A DNA stretch of 64,000 nt from Methylobacterium sp. C25. Lineage in GTDB: Bacteria; Pseudomonadota; Alphaproteobacteria; Rhizobiales; Beijerinckiaceae. Shown here piece by piece: positions 16,397-26,072 of the stretch; the stretch's first letter is position 1; every line of letters starts with the position of its first letter. Position numbers and translations under genes: made by a program. The notes under the pieces are model-generated. The model searched no databases. It worked only from the letters and a program-made list of their open reading frames with translations, and was not told where the DNA came from. The stretch is taken from positions 186,001-250,000 of the forward strand of contig NZ_JAAUVI010000004.1 in assembly GCF_021352225.1 (NCBI RefSeq), in the 5' to 3' direction.

Positions 16397-17614
16397 ATGC
16401 GGGCTTCGAGAGCGATCCTTCGCGCGGCCACTGTTCTCGCCGCCGTATTCTCCCTGGCGACAGGGACCGCGATCGCCCAGACCTTCCAGACATCCGCGCC
16501 CCACGCGATCCTCGTCGATGCCGAATCCGGCGCGGTACTGTTCGAGAAGGCGGCCGACGAGCCTTTTTCCCCGGCCAGCATGGCCAAGTTGATGACCACC
16601 GAGATCGTGTTCAGCGCCCTCAAGGAAGGGCGGCTGACCATGGATACCGAGTTCACGGTGACCGAGGACGCCTGGAAGCGGGGAGGGGCCGGCGGCGGTG
16701 GCTCGTCAATGTTCGCTCAGGTCAATAGCCGCATCAAAATGTCCGATCTGTTGCGCGGCCTGATCGTCCAGTCCGGCAACGACGCCGCCATCACCATCGC
16801 GGAGAACATGGCCGGCACCGAAGAGGCCTTCGCCGGCCTGATGAACCAGAGGGCCAAGGAGATCGGGCTGACGCACTCGACCTTCCGCAACGCCACCGGC
16901 TACTCCGCGCCCGATCAAAAGGTGACGGCGCGCGACATGGCGAAAATCGCGCAGCACATCATCGAAACCTACCCGGACCTCTACAAGATCTTCGCCGAGC
17001 GCGAGTTCACCTGGAACAAGATCAAGCAGCAGAACCGCAATCCGCTGCTCACCCTCGACATCGGCGCCGACGGTCTGAAGACCGGTTACCTCGAGGAGTC
17101 AGGCTATGCGCTCACCGGTTCGGCCGTGCAGAACGGCCAACGCCTGATCATGGTACTCTCGGGCCTCAAAACCGCTCGCGACAGGGCGTCGGAATCGCGC
17201 AAGTTGATGGAATGGGGCCTGCGCGCTTTCGACAACCGGCAAATTTTCCAAGCCAACGAGACCGTTGCCGAGGTGCCCGTCTACGGTGGCGACAAGGGCT
17301 CGGTCGCCGTCGTGGCAAAGAAGACGGTCCGCTTGCTCCAACCGCGCGGCTCGTCCGAACGGATGAGCGCGCGCGTGGTCTATAAGGGTCCGCTCGTTGC
17401 GCCGATCGAGCAGGGCCAGCAAGTCGGCACATTGCGCGTCATGCGAGGCGATACGATCGCTCTCGATCAGCCGCTCTACGCCGCTGATCCCGTCGCCACC
17501 GGCACCCTGACCCAGCGCGCCTTCGATGCCGCGCTCGAAGTTGGCGGCGACCTCGTGCGCAAGGCCTTCGACAAGGCCCGGGGCGGCGGCAAGGAAGCCG
17601 GAAGCGCCTCCTGA
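16397..17614 (+). CDS. dac: D-alanyl-D-alanine carboxypeptidase (PBP5/6 type)
   Basis: A penicillin-binding protein that trims the terminal D-Ala from peptidoglycan stem peptides in the periplasm. It has 405 aa with a signal peptide (cleaved near AIAQ, residue 28). The three active-site motifs are present: SMAK (Ser61, Lys64), SGND, and KTG in DGLKTGYLEESGYAL. The PBP5 C-terminal beta domain follows (about 290-390), ending in an amphipathic helix (AFDKARGGG) that may bind the membrane. A GTG at 16382 gives a slightly longer form; ATG 16397 has GAGA upstream. It heads the tmk-holB-metG cluster. Confidence 0.92.
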   Translation: MRASRAILRAATVLAAVFSLATGTAIAQTFQTSAPHAILVDAESGAVLFEKAADEPFSPASMAKLMTTEIVFSALKEGRLTMDTEFTVTEDAWKRGGAGGGGSSMFAQVNSRIKMSDLLRGLIVQSGNDAAITIAENMAGTEEAFAGLMNQRAKEIGLTHSTFRNATGYSAPDQKVTARDMAKIAQHIIETYPDLYKIFAEREFTWNKIKQQNRNPLLTLDIGADGLKTGYLEESGYALTGSAVQNGQRLIMVLSGLKTARDRASESRKLMEWGLRAFDNRQIFQANETVAEVPVYGGDKGSVAVVAKKTVRLLQPRGSSERMSARVVYKGPLVAPIEQGQQVGTLRVMRGDTIALDQPLYAADPVATGTLTQRAFDAALEVGGDLVRKAFDKARGGGKEAGSAS

Positions 17615-17662
17615 AAACTCAGGCCGTCGCCCCGCGATCCCGGTCATGCTAGGCCCCTCGGC

Positions 17663-18370
17663 ATGACGACCGACACGCCAGAAGATGCCCCGGAAGGTGT
17701 CTTCATCACGTTCGAGGGCGGCGAGGGGGCAGGGAAATCCACGCAGATCCTCCGCCTCGCCGCGCATCTGCGCGCGCTGACCGGCCGCGAGGTGGTGACG
17801 ACACGGGAGCCCGGCGGCACGCCGAAGGCCGAGGCCATCCGCGAAGCGGTGCTCGCCGGTGTCGCCAAACCCTACGGCGCCTTCGCCGAGGCCCTGATGT
17901 TTTCGGCTGCCCGCATCGACCATCTCGACCATCTGATCCGGCCAGCGCTCGCTAGTGGCGCCGTGGTGCTCTGCGACCGCTTCTCGGATTCGACCCGCGC
18001 CTATCAGGGTGCAGCCGGCGGTGTTGACGAAGCTGCCTTACATGCATTGGAGCGCGTGGTCGTCGGGCCAACCCGGCCGCAGCTTACGATCATTCTCGAC
18101 CTGCCACCGGAAACCGGGCTCGCGCGGGCCCGGCAGAGGGCGGGGGACGGGGAGGGGGCCGACCGGTTCGAGGCGGAGACGCTCGACTTCCACCAGCGCC
18201 TGCGCGTGGCCTTCGGTACCATCGCCGCGGCCGAGCCGGATCGCTGCGTCGTCATCGATGCCGATGCCGCACCGGATGCCGTCGAGGCCGCAATCCGCTC
18301 CGCCGTCGCCGTGCGGCTGCCCGACCTGCTCTCCGGGGGCGAAAAGGACGCGACAGAGAATGCCGCCTGA
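17663..18370 (+). CDS. tmk: Thymidylate kinase
   Basis: It phosphorylates dTMP to dTDP for DNA synthesis. The 235-aa protein shows the P-loop FEGGEGAGKST, the substrate motif TTREPGGTPKAEAIR, the DRFSDSTRAYQG motif with the DR(F/Y) signature, and a short LID region (RQRAGDGEGADRFE). Length is slightly above the usual 210 aa because of a short N-terminal and C-terminal extension. It overlaps holB by 11 bp, an arrangement common in bacteria. Confidence 0.95.
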   Translation: MTTDTPEDAPEGVFITFEGGEGAGKSTQILRLAAHLRALTGREVVTTREPGGTPKAEAIREAVLAGVAKPYGAFAEALMFSAARIDHLDHLIRPALASGAVVLCDRFSDSTRAYQGAAGGVDEAALHALERVVVGPTRPQLTIILDLPPETGLARARQRAGDGEGADRFEAETLDFHQRLRVAFGTIAAAEPDRCVVIDADAAPDAVEAAIRSAVAVRLPDLLSGGEKDATENAA

Positions 18371-19424
18371 TTTCCCGCGCGAGGCCGCGGAAGCGGGCGA
18401 TCTTCCGGACATTCCCCGGCCGCGAGAGCAGAACAGGCTCGTCGGGCACGAGGCGGCGGAGAGCGCCTTCACCGAGGCCCTGTGCTCCGGCCGGCTGCAC
18501 CATGCCTGGCTGATCGGTGGCCCACGCGGCATCGGCAAGGCGACGCTCGCCTACCGGGTCGCGCGCCGCCTTGTCGCAGATCCGCGCACATTGCCCCATC
18601 CCGACAGCTTGGACGTGCCGCCAGAGCATCCCGCCGCCCGGCAGGTCGCGGCACTCTCGCATCCAAATCTGGTGGCCCTGCGGCGCGTCCAGGCCCCTGG
18701 CGCCAAGACTCTGCCGACGAAGATCTCCGTCGACGCCGCGCGCAAAGCTCTCGACCTGTTCGGCGAGACCGCGGGCGGGGAGGGCGGCCACCGCGTCTGC
18801 ATCGTCGACAGCGCCGAGGACCTCAACGCCAACAGCGCCAACGCCCTGCTCAAGATGATCGAGGAGCCGCCGCCGCGCGCGCTCTTCCTGATCGTCAGCC
18901 ACGCGCCAGGGCGCCTCCTCCCGACGATCCGCTCGCGCTGCCGCAAGCTCGCCCTGCGGCCGCTCGAGGACGAGCAGGTCGAGGCGGTGATCGACAGCTT
19001 TCCGCCGCCTTTCGTCCAGCCCGCCGCAGACGACGTCGCTCGCGCTGCTGCGCTCGGGGAGGGATCGGTGTCGCGCTCGGTCTCCTTCCTCGATTCCGCA
19101 ACGGCAGGCGTGGTGCGCGAGGTCCGCATGCTGCTCTCGAACCCGCACGATCCCGACTGGCGTCGTGTCCTCAAGCTCGCCGACACGGTCTCCGGCCGGG
19201 ATGCCGACGAGTTGTTCGGGGCCGCCCTCGATACGCTGCAGCGCTTCCTTTCCTCGGAAATCGACCGCCGGAAGGGGGAGGGGGCCGCGCAGCTCTTGGC
19301 GCTTGTCGAGGCCGCCGAACGGATCGGCGAGAAGTCCCGCGAGGCGGCGGTCTATAATCTCGATCGCCGACCTCTGGTGCTGTCGCTGTTCGGCGAGGTG
19401 GCCGGCGCGTTACGCCACCTCTGA
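18360..19424 (+). CDS. holB: DNA polymerase III subunit delta'
   Basis: The delta' subunit of the clamp loader, which opens and loads the beta sliding clamp. It has 354 aa with an AAA+ core: Walker A GGPRGIGKAT near residue 52, an RVCIVDSAEDLNANSANALL Walker B/sensor region, and EEPPPRALFLIVSH with the SRC motif (TIRSRCRKLAL). The start overlaps tmk by 11 bp. The predicted N-terminus is DFPREAAEAGDLPDIPRPRE, as in other alphaproteobacterial HolB. Confidence 0.93.
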   Translation: MPPDFPREAAEAGDLPDIPRPREQNRLVGHEAAESAFTEALCSGRLHHAWLIGGPRGIGKATLAYRVARRLVADPRTLPHPDSLDVPPEHPAARQVAALSHPNLVALRRVQAPGAKTLPTKISVDAARKALDLFGETAGGEGGHRVCIVDSAEDLNANSANALLKMIEEPPPRALFLIVSHAPGRLLPTIRSRCRKLALRPLEDEQVEAVIDSFPPPFVQPAADDVARAAALGEGSVSRSVSFLDSATAGVVREVRMLLSNPHDPDWRRVLKLADTVSGRDADELFGAALDTLQRFLSSEIDRRKGEGAAQLLALVEAAERIGEKSREAAVYNLDRRPLVLSLFGEVAGALRHL

Positions 19425-19514
19425 TCTTCCGGACCTCTGTTCGTCGGTTGCGTCGCGCCGGATCCCGCGCAACAAGGCCAGACCCGATCCCCTGCGGAAA
19501 GCCTCTTCGACCTG

Positions 19515-21077
19515 ATGGCCAGCGACACCGCACAGCGCACCTTCAGCATCACCACGGCGATCTCGTACCCGAACGGGATGCCGCATATTGGCCATGCCTA
19601 CGAGGTGATCGCCACGGACGCGATCGCGCGCTTCAAGCGTCTCGACGGCTTCGACGTGCAATTTACCACCGGCACCGACGAGCACGGCCTCAAGATCCAG
19701 CAGACCGCGACCAAGGCCGGCACCACGCCGCGTGCCTTCGTCGACGACATGGCCGCGCGCTTCAAGGCGATGGCCGACGCGCTGCACTGCTCCTACGACC
19801 GCTTCATCCGCACCACGGAGCCGGAGCACTACGCCGCGGCCCAGGACATTTGGCGGCGCATGGAAGCGAATGGGGACATCTATCTCGCCAAATACGCCGG
19901 CTGGTACTCGGTGCGCGACGAGGCCTATTACGACGAAGCCGAGACGATCCTGACGCCGGACGGCAGCCGCCGCAGCGCCAAGACCGATACGCCAGTCGAG
20001 TGGATGGAGGAAGAGAACTACCTCTTCCGGCTCTCGGCCTACGAGGACAAGCTGCTGAAGCTCTATGCCGAGCAGCCGGACTTCCTCGGGCCGGACACCC
20101 GCATGAACGAGGTCGCGAGCTTCGTGCGCTCGGGCCTCAAGGACCTGTCGGTCAGCCGCACCACCTTCGACTGGGGCGTGCCGGTGCCGGAAAAGCCCGG
20201 CCACGTCATGTATGTCTGGGTCGACGCGCTGACGAACTACCTGACCGTCACGGGCTTCCCGGACCTATCCGACCCGCGAAAAAAGTACTGGCCAGCCGAT
20301 CTGCACGTCATCGGCAAGGACATCGTGCGCTTCCACGCAGTGTACTGGCCCGCCTTCCTGATGTCGGCCGGGCTGCCGCTGCCGCGGCGCGTCTTCGGAC
20401 ACGGCTTCCTGCTTTCTAAGGGCGAGAAGATGTCGAAGTCGCTCGGCAACGTTGTCGACCCGATGGATCTCGTCTCGACCTACGGCGTGGACCCGGTGCG
20501 CTACTTCGTGCTGCGCGAGGTGCCCTTCGGCGGCGACGGCAATTACAGCCACGAGGCGATCATCAACCGCATCAATGCGGATCTCGCCAACGACATCGGC
20601 AACCTCGCCCAGCGCTCGCTGTCGATGATCGCCAAGAACTGCGAGGGCGCCGTGCCAGAGCCGGGCGCCTTCACCGAGGCCGACACGACGCTGCTGAATG
20701 CCGCCGCGGCCCTGCCGGAGAAGGCGAGGGGCCTGATGAAGGACCTCGCCCTGCATCAGATCCTGGCCGAGATCTGGACGGTGGTGGCCGACGCCAACCG
20801 CTACTTCGCTTCGGAAGAGCCGTGGAAGCTGAAGAAGTCTGATCCGGAGCGCATGAACACCGTGCTCTACGTGACGATCGAGACTCTGCGTCGCGTCGGC
20901 ATCCTCGTCCAGCCCTTCGTGCCGACGGCCGGCGCCGTGCTGCTCGACCTGCTCGCGGTGCCGACCCTGGAACGGCTCTTCGCCCATGTCGGCGAGGCGC
21001 ACAGCCTGAAGGCCGGAACGCCGCTGCCGGCGCCGAGCCCGATCTTCCCGCGCTTCGAGAAGCCCGAAGCCGCCTGA
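19515..21077 (+). CDS. metG: Methionyl-tRNA synthetase
   Basis: It charges tRNA-Met. The 520-aa class I synthetase has the HIGH motif ([12 protein letters not shown], near residue 20) and KMSKS ([10 protein letters not shown], near 305), with the connective domain between. The C-terminal anticodon-binding helical domain ends without an appended tRNA-binding module, the short form found in alphaproteobacteria. It is third in the operon after tmk and holB. Confidence 0.96.
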   Translation: MASDTAQRTFSITTAISYPNGMPHIGHAYEVIATDAIARFKRLDGFDVQFTTGTDEHGLKIQQTATKAGTTPRAFVDDMAARFKAMADALHCSYDRFIRTTEPEHYAAAQDIWRRMEANGDIYLAKYAGWYSVRDEAYYDEAETILTPDGSRRSAKTDTPVEWMEEENYLFRLSAYEDKLLKLYAEQPDFLGPDTRMNEVASFVRSGLKDLSVSRTTFDWGVPVPEKPGHVMYVWVDALTNYLTVTGFPDLSDPRKKYWPADLHVIGKDIVRFHAVYWPAFLMSAGLPLPRRVFGHGFLLSKGEKMSKSLGNVVDPMDLVSTYGVDPVRYFVLREVPFGGDGNYSHEAIINRINADLANDIGNLAQRSLSMIAKNCEGAVPEPGAFTEADTTLLNAAAALPEKARGLMKDLALHQILAEIWTVVADANRYFASEEPWKLKKSDPERMNTVLYVTIETLRRVGILVQPFVPTAGAVLLDLLAVPTLERLFAHVGEAHSLKAGTPLPAPSPIFPRFEKPEAA

Positions 21078-21109
21078 GGCTTCGGGTGCAAGGAACTGAA
21101 TCCCGCTCC

Positions 21110-21907
21110 ATGCTGGTCGACAGCCATTGCCATCTCGACTTTCCTGACTTCGCCGAGGACATACCGGGCGTGATCGCGCGTGCCGAGGCTGCCGGCGTCG
21201 GGCGAATGCTCACCATCTCGACCCGCGTCGCCAAGGCCGATGCCTACCGGGCGATCGCGGAGACGCATGCCCAAGTCTGGTACACGGTGGGCACCCATCC
21301 GCATGGTGCCGCCGAGGAACCCGACGTTCCCGCCGAGACCATCATCGGATTGACCGAGGCACCGCGCTGCATCGGCATCGGCGAGGCCGGGCTCGACTAT
21401 CACTACGAGGATGCGGCGCCGCAGGCGGTGCAGGAGCGCGTGTTCCGTGCCCATATCGCGGCGGCACGCGCCACCGGCCTGCCGCTGGTGATTCATTCGC
21501 GCGATGCCGACGCACATATGGAAGCGGTGCTCGTCGACGAGGTCGGGCGCGGCCCGTTCAAGGCGATCCTGCACTGCTTTTCGTCCGGCGCGCGGCTGGC
21601 GCGGGTCGGCGTCGAGCTCGGCCTCTATGTCTCGTTCTCGGGCATCGTCACCTTCCGCCGCTCGCACGAGCTGCGCGAGATCGCCGCCGCCGTGCCGCTC
21701 GACCGGATGCTGGTGGAGACCGACGCGCCGTTCCTCGCCCCCGAGCCGCATCGCGGCCGCCGCTGCGAGCCGGCCTACACCGCCGACACGGCGCGCTCGC
21801 TGGCCAAGACGCTCGACATGCCCTTCGAGGCGCTGGCCGCGCAGACGACCGAGAACTTTTATCGGTTGTTCGACAAGGCGGCCGCCTTGGAGAGCAGGGC
21901 GGCATGA
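21110..21907 (+). CDS. tatD: TatD-family metal-dependent DNase/hydrolase
   Basis: A 265-aa TIM-barrel hydrolase, family known for 3'-5' DNase and D-aminoacyl-tRNA deacylase activities. Metal ligands are visible: DSHCHLDF at the N-terminus, GIGEAGLDYHY near 95, a VIHSRDADAHM strand, LHCF and VETDAPFLAPEPHRG near 205. The ATG at 21110 matches the family N-terminus; AAGGA lies farther upstream than usual. The location between metG and an MBL-fold gene is conserved in alphaproteobacteria. Confidence 0.92.
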   Translation: MLVDSHCHLDFPDFAEDIPGVIARAEAAGVGRMLTISTRVAKADAYRAIAETHAQVWYTVGTHPHGAAEEPDVPAETIIGLTEAPRCIGIGEAGLDYHYEDAAPQAVQERVFRAHIAAARATGLPLVIHSRDADAHMEAVLVDEVGRGPFKAILHCFSSGARLARVGVELGLYVSFSGIVTFRRSHELREIAAAVPLDRMLVETDAPFLAPEPHRGRRCEPAYTADTARSLAKTLDMPFEALAAQTTENFYRLFDKAAALESRAA

Positions 21908-21923
21908 GGTGCGGGGAGGGCGT

Positions 21924-22727
21924 ATGGCGTCCCTGAACCTGCGCATCCTTGGCTGTGGCTCGTCCGGCGGCGTGCCGCGGGTCGGCTATGGCTGGGGCGC
22001 CTGCGACCCGAACGAGCCGAAAAACCGCCGCCGCCGCTGCTCGATCCTGGTCGAGCGGCAAGACGGCACCGGCACCACCAGCCTTCTCGTCGACACCTCA
22101 CCCGACCTGCGCGAGCAGCTCCTCGAGGCGGCCGTGAACCGGCTCGACGCAGTGCTTTACACGCACGCCCATGCCGACCACATGCATGGCATCGACGACC
22201 TGCGGCCGCTGGTTCTCACCATGCGCCGGCGCATCCCGGTCCATGCCGACACCTTCACGCAGTCAATGCTGCGCGCGCGCTTCGGATATGCCTTCGAGAC
22301 CCCGCGGGGGAGCCTCTACCCGCCGATCCTCGACCTGCACGGCTTCACCGAGGCGGATAGCGTGAGCGTGACCGGGGAGGGGGGTGTCATCGAGGCCCTG
22401 CCTTTCGCCATGGAGCATGGCAACGAGGTGGCGCACGGATTCCGCTTCGGTCCGGTCGCCTACGCGCCCGACGTCAGCGTGATGCCCGAAGCCGCTAAGG
22501 CGCGGCTCAAGGGCCTCGACCTGCTCATCATCGACGCGCTGCGCGAGACCCCTCACCCGTCGCATTATTCGGTCACGAACGCCCTCGCGCTGATCGAAGA
22601 GGTCGCGCCGCAACGGGCGATCCTGACGAACCTCCACACCGATCTCGACTACGAGACGCTCGCCAAGAAGCTGCCGCCGGGCGTGGTGCCGGCCCATGAC
22701 GGGCTCGCCGTCAGCGTGGATCTCTGA
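21924..22727 (+). CDS. PhnP-like metallo-beta-lactamase-fold hydrolase
   Basis: A 267-aa MBL-fold phosphodiesterase of the PhnP/'MBL fold metallo-hydrolase' group. GCGSSGGVPRVG at the N-terminus and the metal motif HAHADHMHGIDD near residue 80 are diagnostic, with later His ligands in MEHGN and LHTDLDYE. The ATG at 21924 has GGGGAGGG upstream. It is the last gene of the tmk-holB-metG-tatD operon. A tRNA or cyclic-phosphate substrate is possible but not shown. Confidence 0.9.
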   Translation: MASLNLRILGCGSSGGVPRVGYGWGACDPNEPKNRRRRCSILVERQDGTGTTSLLVDTSPDLREQLLEAAVNRLDAVLYTHAHADHMHGIDDLRPLVLTMRRRIPVHADTFTQSMLRARFGYAFETPRGSLYPPILDLHGFTEADSVSVTGEGGVIEALPFAMEHGNEVAHGFRFGPVAYAPDVSVMPEAAKARLKGLDLLIIDALRETPHPSHYSVTNALALIEEVAPQRAILTNLHTDLDYETLAKKLPPGVVPAHDGLAVSVDL

Positions 22728-22731
22728 CCGC

Positions 22732-23163
22732 TCAGGGCTTGGCAGGCTGAAGCAGCTCGGCCCGGAAAAAGAGCCCGGCCTTGAGGCTGTCGCCGATGCG
22801 ATGGGCGCGCTCCACCAGAGCCGCGGCGATCTCCGGCGCGAACGTCTCCGATGCCGTCTCGCCGAATAGCCCGAGCCAGCGCTCGAAATGCGCCATGCCG
22901 ATCCCGTCGATCGCCACGTGCTTGCCGAACGGATTGCCCTTGTAGCGCCCGGTCTTGAGCAGCACCGATGACCAGAAATCGCGGATCGTCGCGAGATGGC
23001 GCGGCCAGTCCTCGTCGGCGATCCGCGCGGCGAAGACCGGCCCGATCACGTCGTCGCGGCGGACCTTGGCATAGAAGGCGTCGAGGAAGTGGCCGAGCGT
23101 CTCCTCGCTCAGCGCCTCGAACCGGGCGCGGGGAGGGGGCGTCACCACCCCTGCCCCAGTCAA
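22732..23163 (-). CDS. Group III truncated haemoglobin
   Basis: A 143-aa globin-like protein. It has LGHFLDAFYAKVRRDDVIGPVF, then HLATIRDFWSSVLLKTGRY and a conserved GNPFGKHVAI and HFERWLGLF, as in group III (trHbP) haemoglobins. It probably binds haem and handles oxygen or NO. The start is not secure: a TTG at 23163 overlaps the stop codon of the upstream esterase gene (AATTGA), and a GTG at 23148 is also possible. It is convergent, with a 4-bp gap, to the MBL gene. Confidence 0.85.
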   Translation of the reverse strand: MTGAGVVTPPPRARFEALSEETLGHFLDAFYAKVRRDDVIGPVFAARIADEDWPRHLATIRDFWSSVLLKTGRYKGNPFGKHVAIDGIGMAHFERWLGLFGETASETFAPEIAAALVERAHRIGDSLKAGLFFRAELLQPAKP

Positions 23164-23921
23164 TTCCGCACGAGGGACGGCTGGGACAATCCGGCGCCGG
23201 CCAGGAGCTGGGCCGCGGCCGAGCGAGCGAGCCGGCTGTAGCCGGCATCGGTCATGTGCAGGCCGTCCGGGCCGATCATCTGCTGCGGGGTCATCAGCCC
23301 GCGCGTGATCCAGGACAGCATCATGTCGTGGCGCCGGATGACCGGGACGCCGAGCTCGGCCGAGAGCTCGTGCAGCGCATCGCCGTATTGCCCGGCATTG
23401 GCGACGCCACTGAGCCGCTGGCACCATTGCTGGTCCATCAGCACCACGTCGGCGCCGGTGGCGCGGATCGCCAGGATGCCGTCGCGGGTCAGCGCCTTGA
23501 AGCGCTCCACCGGCACGCCCTTGAGCGGATCGTTGCTGCCGGTCTGCCAGATGACGACGTCCGGGTGCTCGGCGAGCACGTCGCGCTCCAAGCGCTGGGC
23601 CATGTCGCGGGCATCGTCGCCGCCCTTGCCGCGATTGATCACCGTGACCGAACGCCGGCTCGACGCGCCGATCTGCAGGCTCTGCTCGAGATCGGTCTCC
23701 AGCAGGGCCGGGTAGGTGGCCGCCGGCGACGAGGCGCCGATGCCTTGGGTCGATGACGAGCCGAAGGCGACGATACGGACGTCGCCGTCACGGCCGAGCA
23801 GCGAGGCCAGACGCGCCAGCTTGATCGCCGGCCGGGCCGGTGCAGCGGGCTGGGCCAGGGCAGGCGAACCGGAGCCGATCGCGAGGACGGCAAGGGCAAG
23901 GCAGGAGAAGCGCTTGGACAT
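23160..23921 (-). CDS. Secreted SGNH/GDSL-type esterase
   Basis: A 253-aa exported hydrolase. The signal peptide (MSKRFSCLALAVLAIGSGSP, cleaved after ALA) leads to an SGNH fold: block I is VAFGSSSTQGIG, where the usual GDS is GSS; block II is NRGKGGDD; block III is WQTGSND; block V is DGLHMTDAGY with catalytic Asp and His. It may deacetylate a polysaccharide or cleave a lipid. It ends with PSLVRN, and its TGA overlaps the TTG start of the truncated haemoglobin. Confidence 0.8.
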   Translation of the reverse strand: MSKRFSCLALAVLAIGSGSPALAQPAAPARPAIKLARLASLLGRDGDVRIVAFGSSSTQGIGASSPAATYPALLETDLEQSLQIGASSRRSVTVINRGKGGDDARDMAQRLERDVLAEHPDVVIWQTGSNDPLKGVPVERFKALTRDGILAIRATGADVVLMDQQWCQRLSGVANAGQYGDALHELSAELGVPVIRRHDMMLSWITRGLMTPQQMIGPDGLHMTDAGYSRLARSAAAQLLAGAGLSQPSLVRN

Positions 23922-24178
23922 CGCTGGACGAAAGCTGGAGACGGAATGCCGACGGGTGGAAACGTAGCGAAACACTGTGACCATACCGCGAGCGGCCGCC
24001 ACACTGCGCCCGTGATCGTTGTCGCACGCTCGCTTTGACCCGGCCCTGTGCCAGGACGGCGACAGGGCTGGGAGAAGCGCTTCCAAGGCCCCTACCCCCG
24101 GAAAACCCAGATGCAGGTTCCATAATATGTCTTATGCGAATGCTGGATCAGTTCGCGAGGGGGGTTTGGGACCCTCCC

Positions 24179-25057
24179 TCAAGCCGCCGGAGTCAGCGCC
24201 TCGTGTCCTGCGAGGCTCTCGCTGAGAAAGGCGATCAGCGGCGCGACGAGATCCGGCGAGCGATCCTCGCCCAGCACGATCACCTCGCTGAGCGGCAGAG
24301 CCGGCCACAGCTCCGGCGCGCGCAGGATCTGCATGCCCTCCTGCACGAAGGAGCGGCCGAGCAGCGTCACGCCGAGGCCGCCGGCAACCGCCGCCTGGAC
24401 GCCCATCAAGCTGCTCGCCGTGCAGACGGCCGTCCATTCCCGGCGCACCGAGTCGAGGGCCGCGATCGTCATCTCGCGGTAGCTGCAGGGCGGCACCATC
24501 ATCACCAGCCGGGCAGGCCGGCTGAAATCGAGCTGGTAGTCGGCCGAGGCCAGCCAGACGAGCGGCTCGCGCCAGATCACCCTGCCCCGGGCCTGAGCAG
24601 CGGTGCGCTTGGCGATCACCGCGTCGAGCCGGTCCGCGTCGTAGGCCTCCATGAGCCTGAGGCTCAGGCCGGTCATCAGGTCGACGTGGACGCCCGGATA
24701 GAGCCGCCCGAACCGCGCCAGAAGCTTCGGCAGCTCGCCCGGGATGAAGTCGTCCGACACGCCGAGCCGCAGCGTGCCGCTGGCGGGCGGCTCGTGCCAG
24801 GAGCGGATGATGCCGTCGTTCAGTTCCAGCATCTGGCGGGCGCTGACGAGGAGACGCTCGCCATCCGCCGTGAGGCCGAGCGTGCGGCTGGTGCGGTCGA
24901 AGACGCGCCGTCCCAAGATCTCCTCCAGTCGCAGCACCTTCTGGCTCACCGCCGATTGCGAGCGATGCACGATGGTGGCCGCAGCCGTGAAGCTGCCTGT
25001 CTCGGCAACGGCGACGAAGGCACGAAGCAGGTCGAGTTCGAGATCGGGATGGCGCAT
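24179..25057 (-). CDS. LysR-type transcriptional regulator
   Basis: A 292-aa regulator. The N-terminal winged HTH (residues 5-65) reads LDLLRAFVAVAETGSFTAAA, then HRSQSAVSQKVLRLEEILG and RTSRTLGLTADG. The periplasmic-binding-like effector domain fills residues 90-290. The ATG at 25057 gives the usual LysR N-terminus; an in-frame extension to 25114 is unlikely. It is divergent from a 71-aa membrane-like protein, its most probable target along with itself. Effector unknown. Confidence 0.9.
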   Translation of the reverse strand: MRHPDLELDLLRAFVAVAETGSFTAAATIVHRSQSAVSQKVLRLEEILGRRVFDRTSRTLGLTADGERLLVSARQMLELNDGIIRSWHEPPASGTLRLGVSDDFIPGELPKLLARFGRLYPGVHVDLMTGLSLRLMEAYDADRLDAVIAKRTAAQARGRVIWREPLVWLASADYQLDFSRPARLVMMVPPCSYREMTIAALDSVRREWTAVCTASSLMGVQAAVAGGLGVTLLGRSFVQEGMQILRAPELWPALPLSEVIVLGEDRSPDLVAPLIAFLSESLAGHEALTPAA

Positions 25058-25224
25058 GGGTCGCTGCAGAGACGAGGAGGTGGCCACCTGATCTAGCAGA
25101 AAATCAGATCGCAATGATACGAACTATGCGTTTTACAGATTGAAGGTGAGGGCGCAGTCTGCCTCGGCGCGAGCGATCCACGGTGATCGCAGCGATCCCC
25201 CTGCCCTCGACTGAAGAGGCTCCC

Positions 25225-25440
25225 ATGTCCGCCTCGGCCATTGCCAGCATCCACCGCCCCTACCCCGGCCTCACGGCCAAAGTCGCGCTCGGCCCGGCTC
25301 AACTCGTGCTCGACGTGGTGGGTCCGATGGCCCGCAAGGCAGCTGGCTCGAAGACGGTCGCGCGGGTTCTGATGAGCGCGGTCGCGCTCTGGGGCGCTCT
25401 GGGACCCTTGGCGAGCACGATCAGCGACATCGCACGATGA
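25225..25440 (+). CDS. Small hypothetical protein beside the LysR gene
   Basis: A 71-aa protein with a moderately hydrophobic C-terminal half (VARVLMSAVALWGALGPLAS). The ATG at 25225 has GAAGAGG nine bases upstream. It is transcribed divergently from the LysR gene across 167 bp. No family recognised. It may associate with the membrane. Confidence 0.6.
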   Translation: MSASAIASIHRPYPGLTAKVALGPAQLVLDVVGPMARKAAGSKTVARVLMSAVALWGALGPLASTISDIAR

Positions 25441-25461
25441 CGACGCGAGCGCCGGGCGCGC

Positions 25462-26061
25462 CTAGCCGCCCTTCGGCCTGACCAACTCGAAGCGCTGCTC
25501 CGACTCTACGGTGAAGTAGTCGAAATAGCCGCCGCGCTGGATCGGCCGCATGGCGCCCGTATCCACGCGGCCGTCGCGCACGAAACGCTCGTCGACATAG
25601 ATCGAGACCACCTGCCCGATCACCATGTGGTTGGTGGGCGCACCGCCGCCGAGCGGCACCAACGGCACGGTCTGCAGCCACTTGCATTCGATCGCCGCGG
25701 GCGCCGAGGCCACGCGCGGCGGACGCACCTTGCGGGATGGCGCCATCTCGAGCCCGGCATGGTCGAACTCGCTGAAGCCGCGCTCCAGCGGCGCCGAGGT
25801 GGCGTTCATCGCATCGCGCAGGTCGTAAGTGGCGAGGCTGCAGACGAACTCGCCGCCCTCCTCCGCGAAGGTCAGTGCATCCTTGCGGCCGGTCGAGGAG
25901 AACATGACCATGTCGTCGGCGACAGCATTGAAGAACGAGTAGGGCGCGAGGTTCAGCCGGCCCGCCTTGTCCATGCTGCTGATCCAACCGATCGGGCGCG
26001 GCGCGACGATCGCCTTCAGTGGGTTGTGCGGCAGGGTGCGCTCGTCGGCGGCGTAATGCAT
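25462..26061 (-). CDS. Flavin reductase-like FMN-binding split-barrel protein
   Basis: A 199-aa protein of the flavin reductase-like (RutF/DIM6) family. Landmarks are APRPIGWISSMDKAGRLNLA near residue 20, the SFFNAVADD loop, SSTGRKDAL, and the late RGGYFDYFTV segment. It would bind FMN and use NAD(P)H or act as a partner of an oxidoreductase. It follows the nitroreductase gene by 11 bp on the same strand, so the two flavoenzymes form an operon. Confidence 0.87.
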   Translation of the reverse strand: MHYAADERTLPHNPLKAIVAPRPIGWISSMDKAGRLNLAPYSFFNAVADDMVMFSSTGRKDALTFAEEGGEFVCSLATYDLRDAMNATSAPLERGFSEFDHAGLEMAPSRKVRPPRVASAPAAIECKWLQTVPLVPLGGGAPTNHMVIGQVVSIYVDERFVRDGRVDTGAMRPIQRGGYFDYFTVESEQRFELVRPKGG

Positions 26062-26072
26062 GAGGTTCGACC

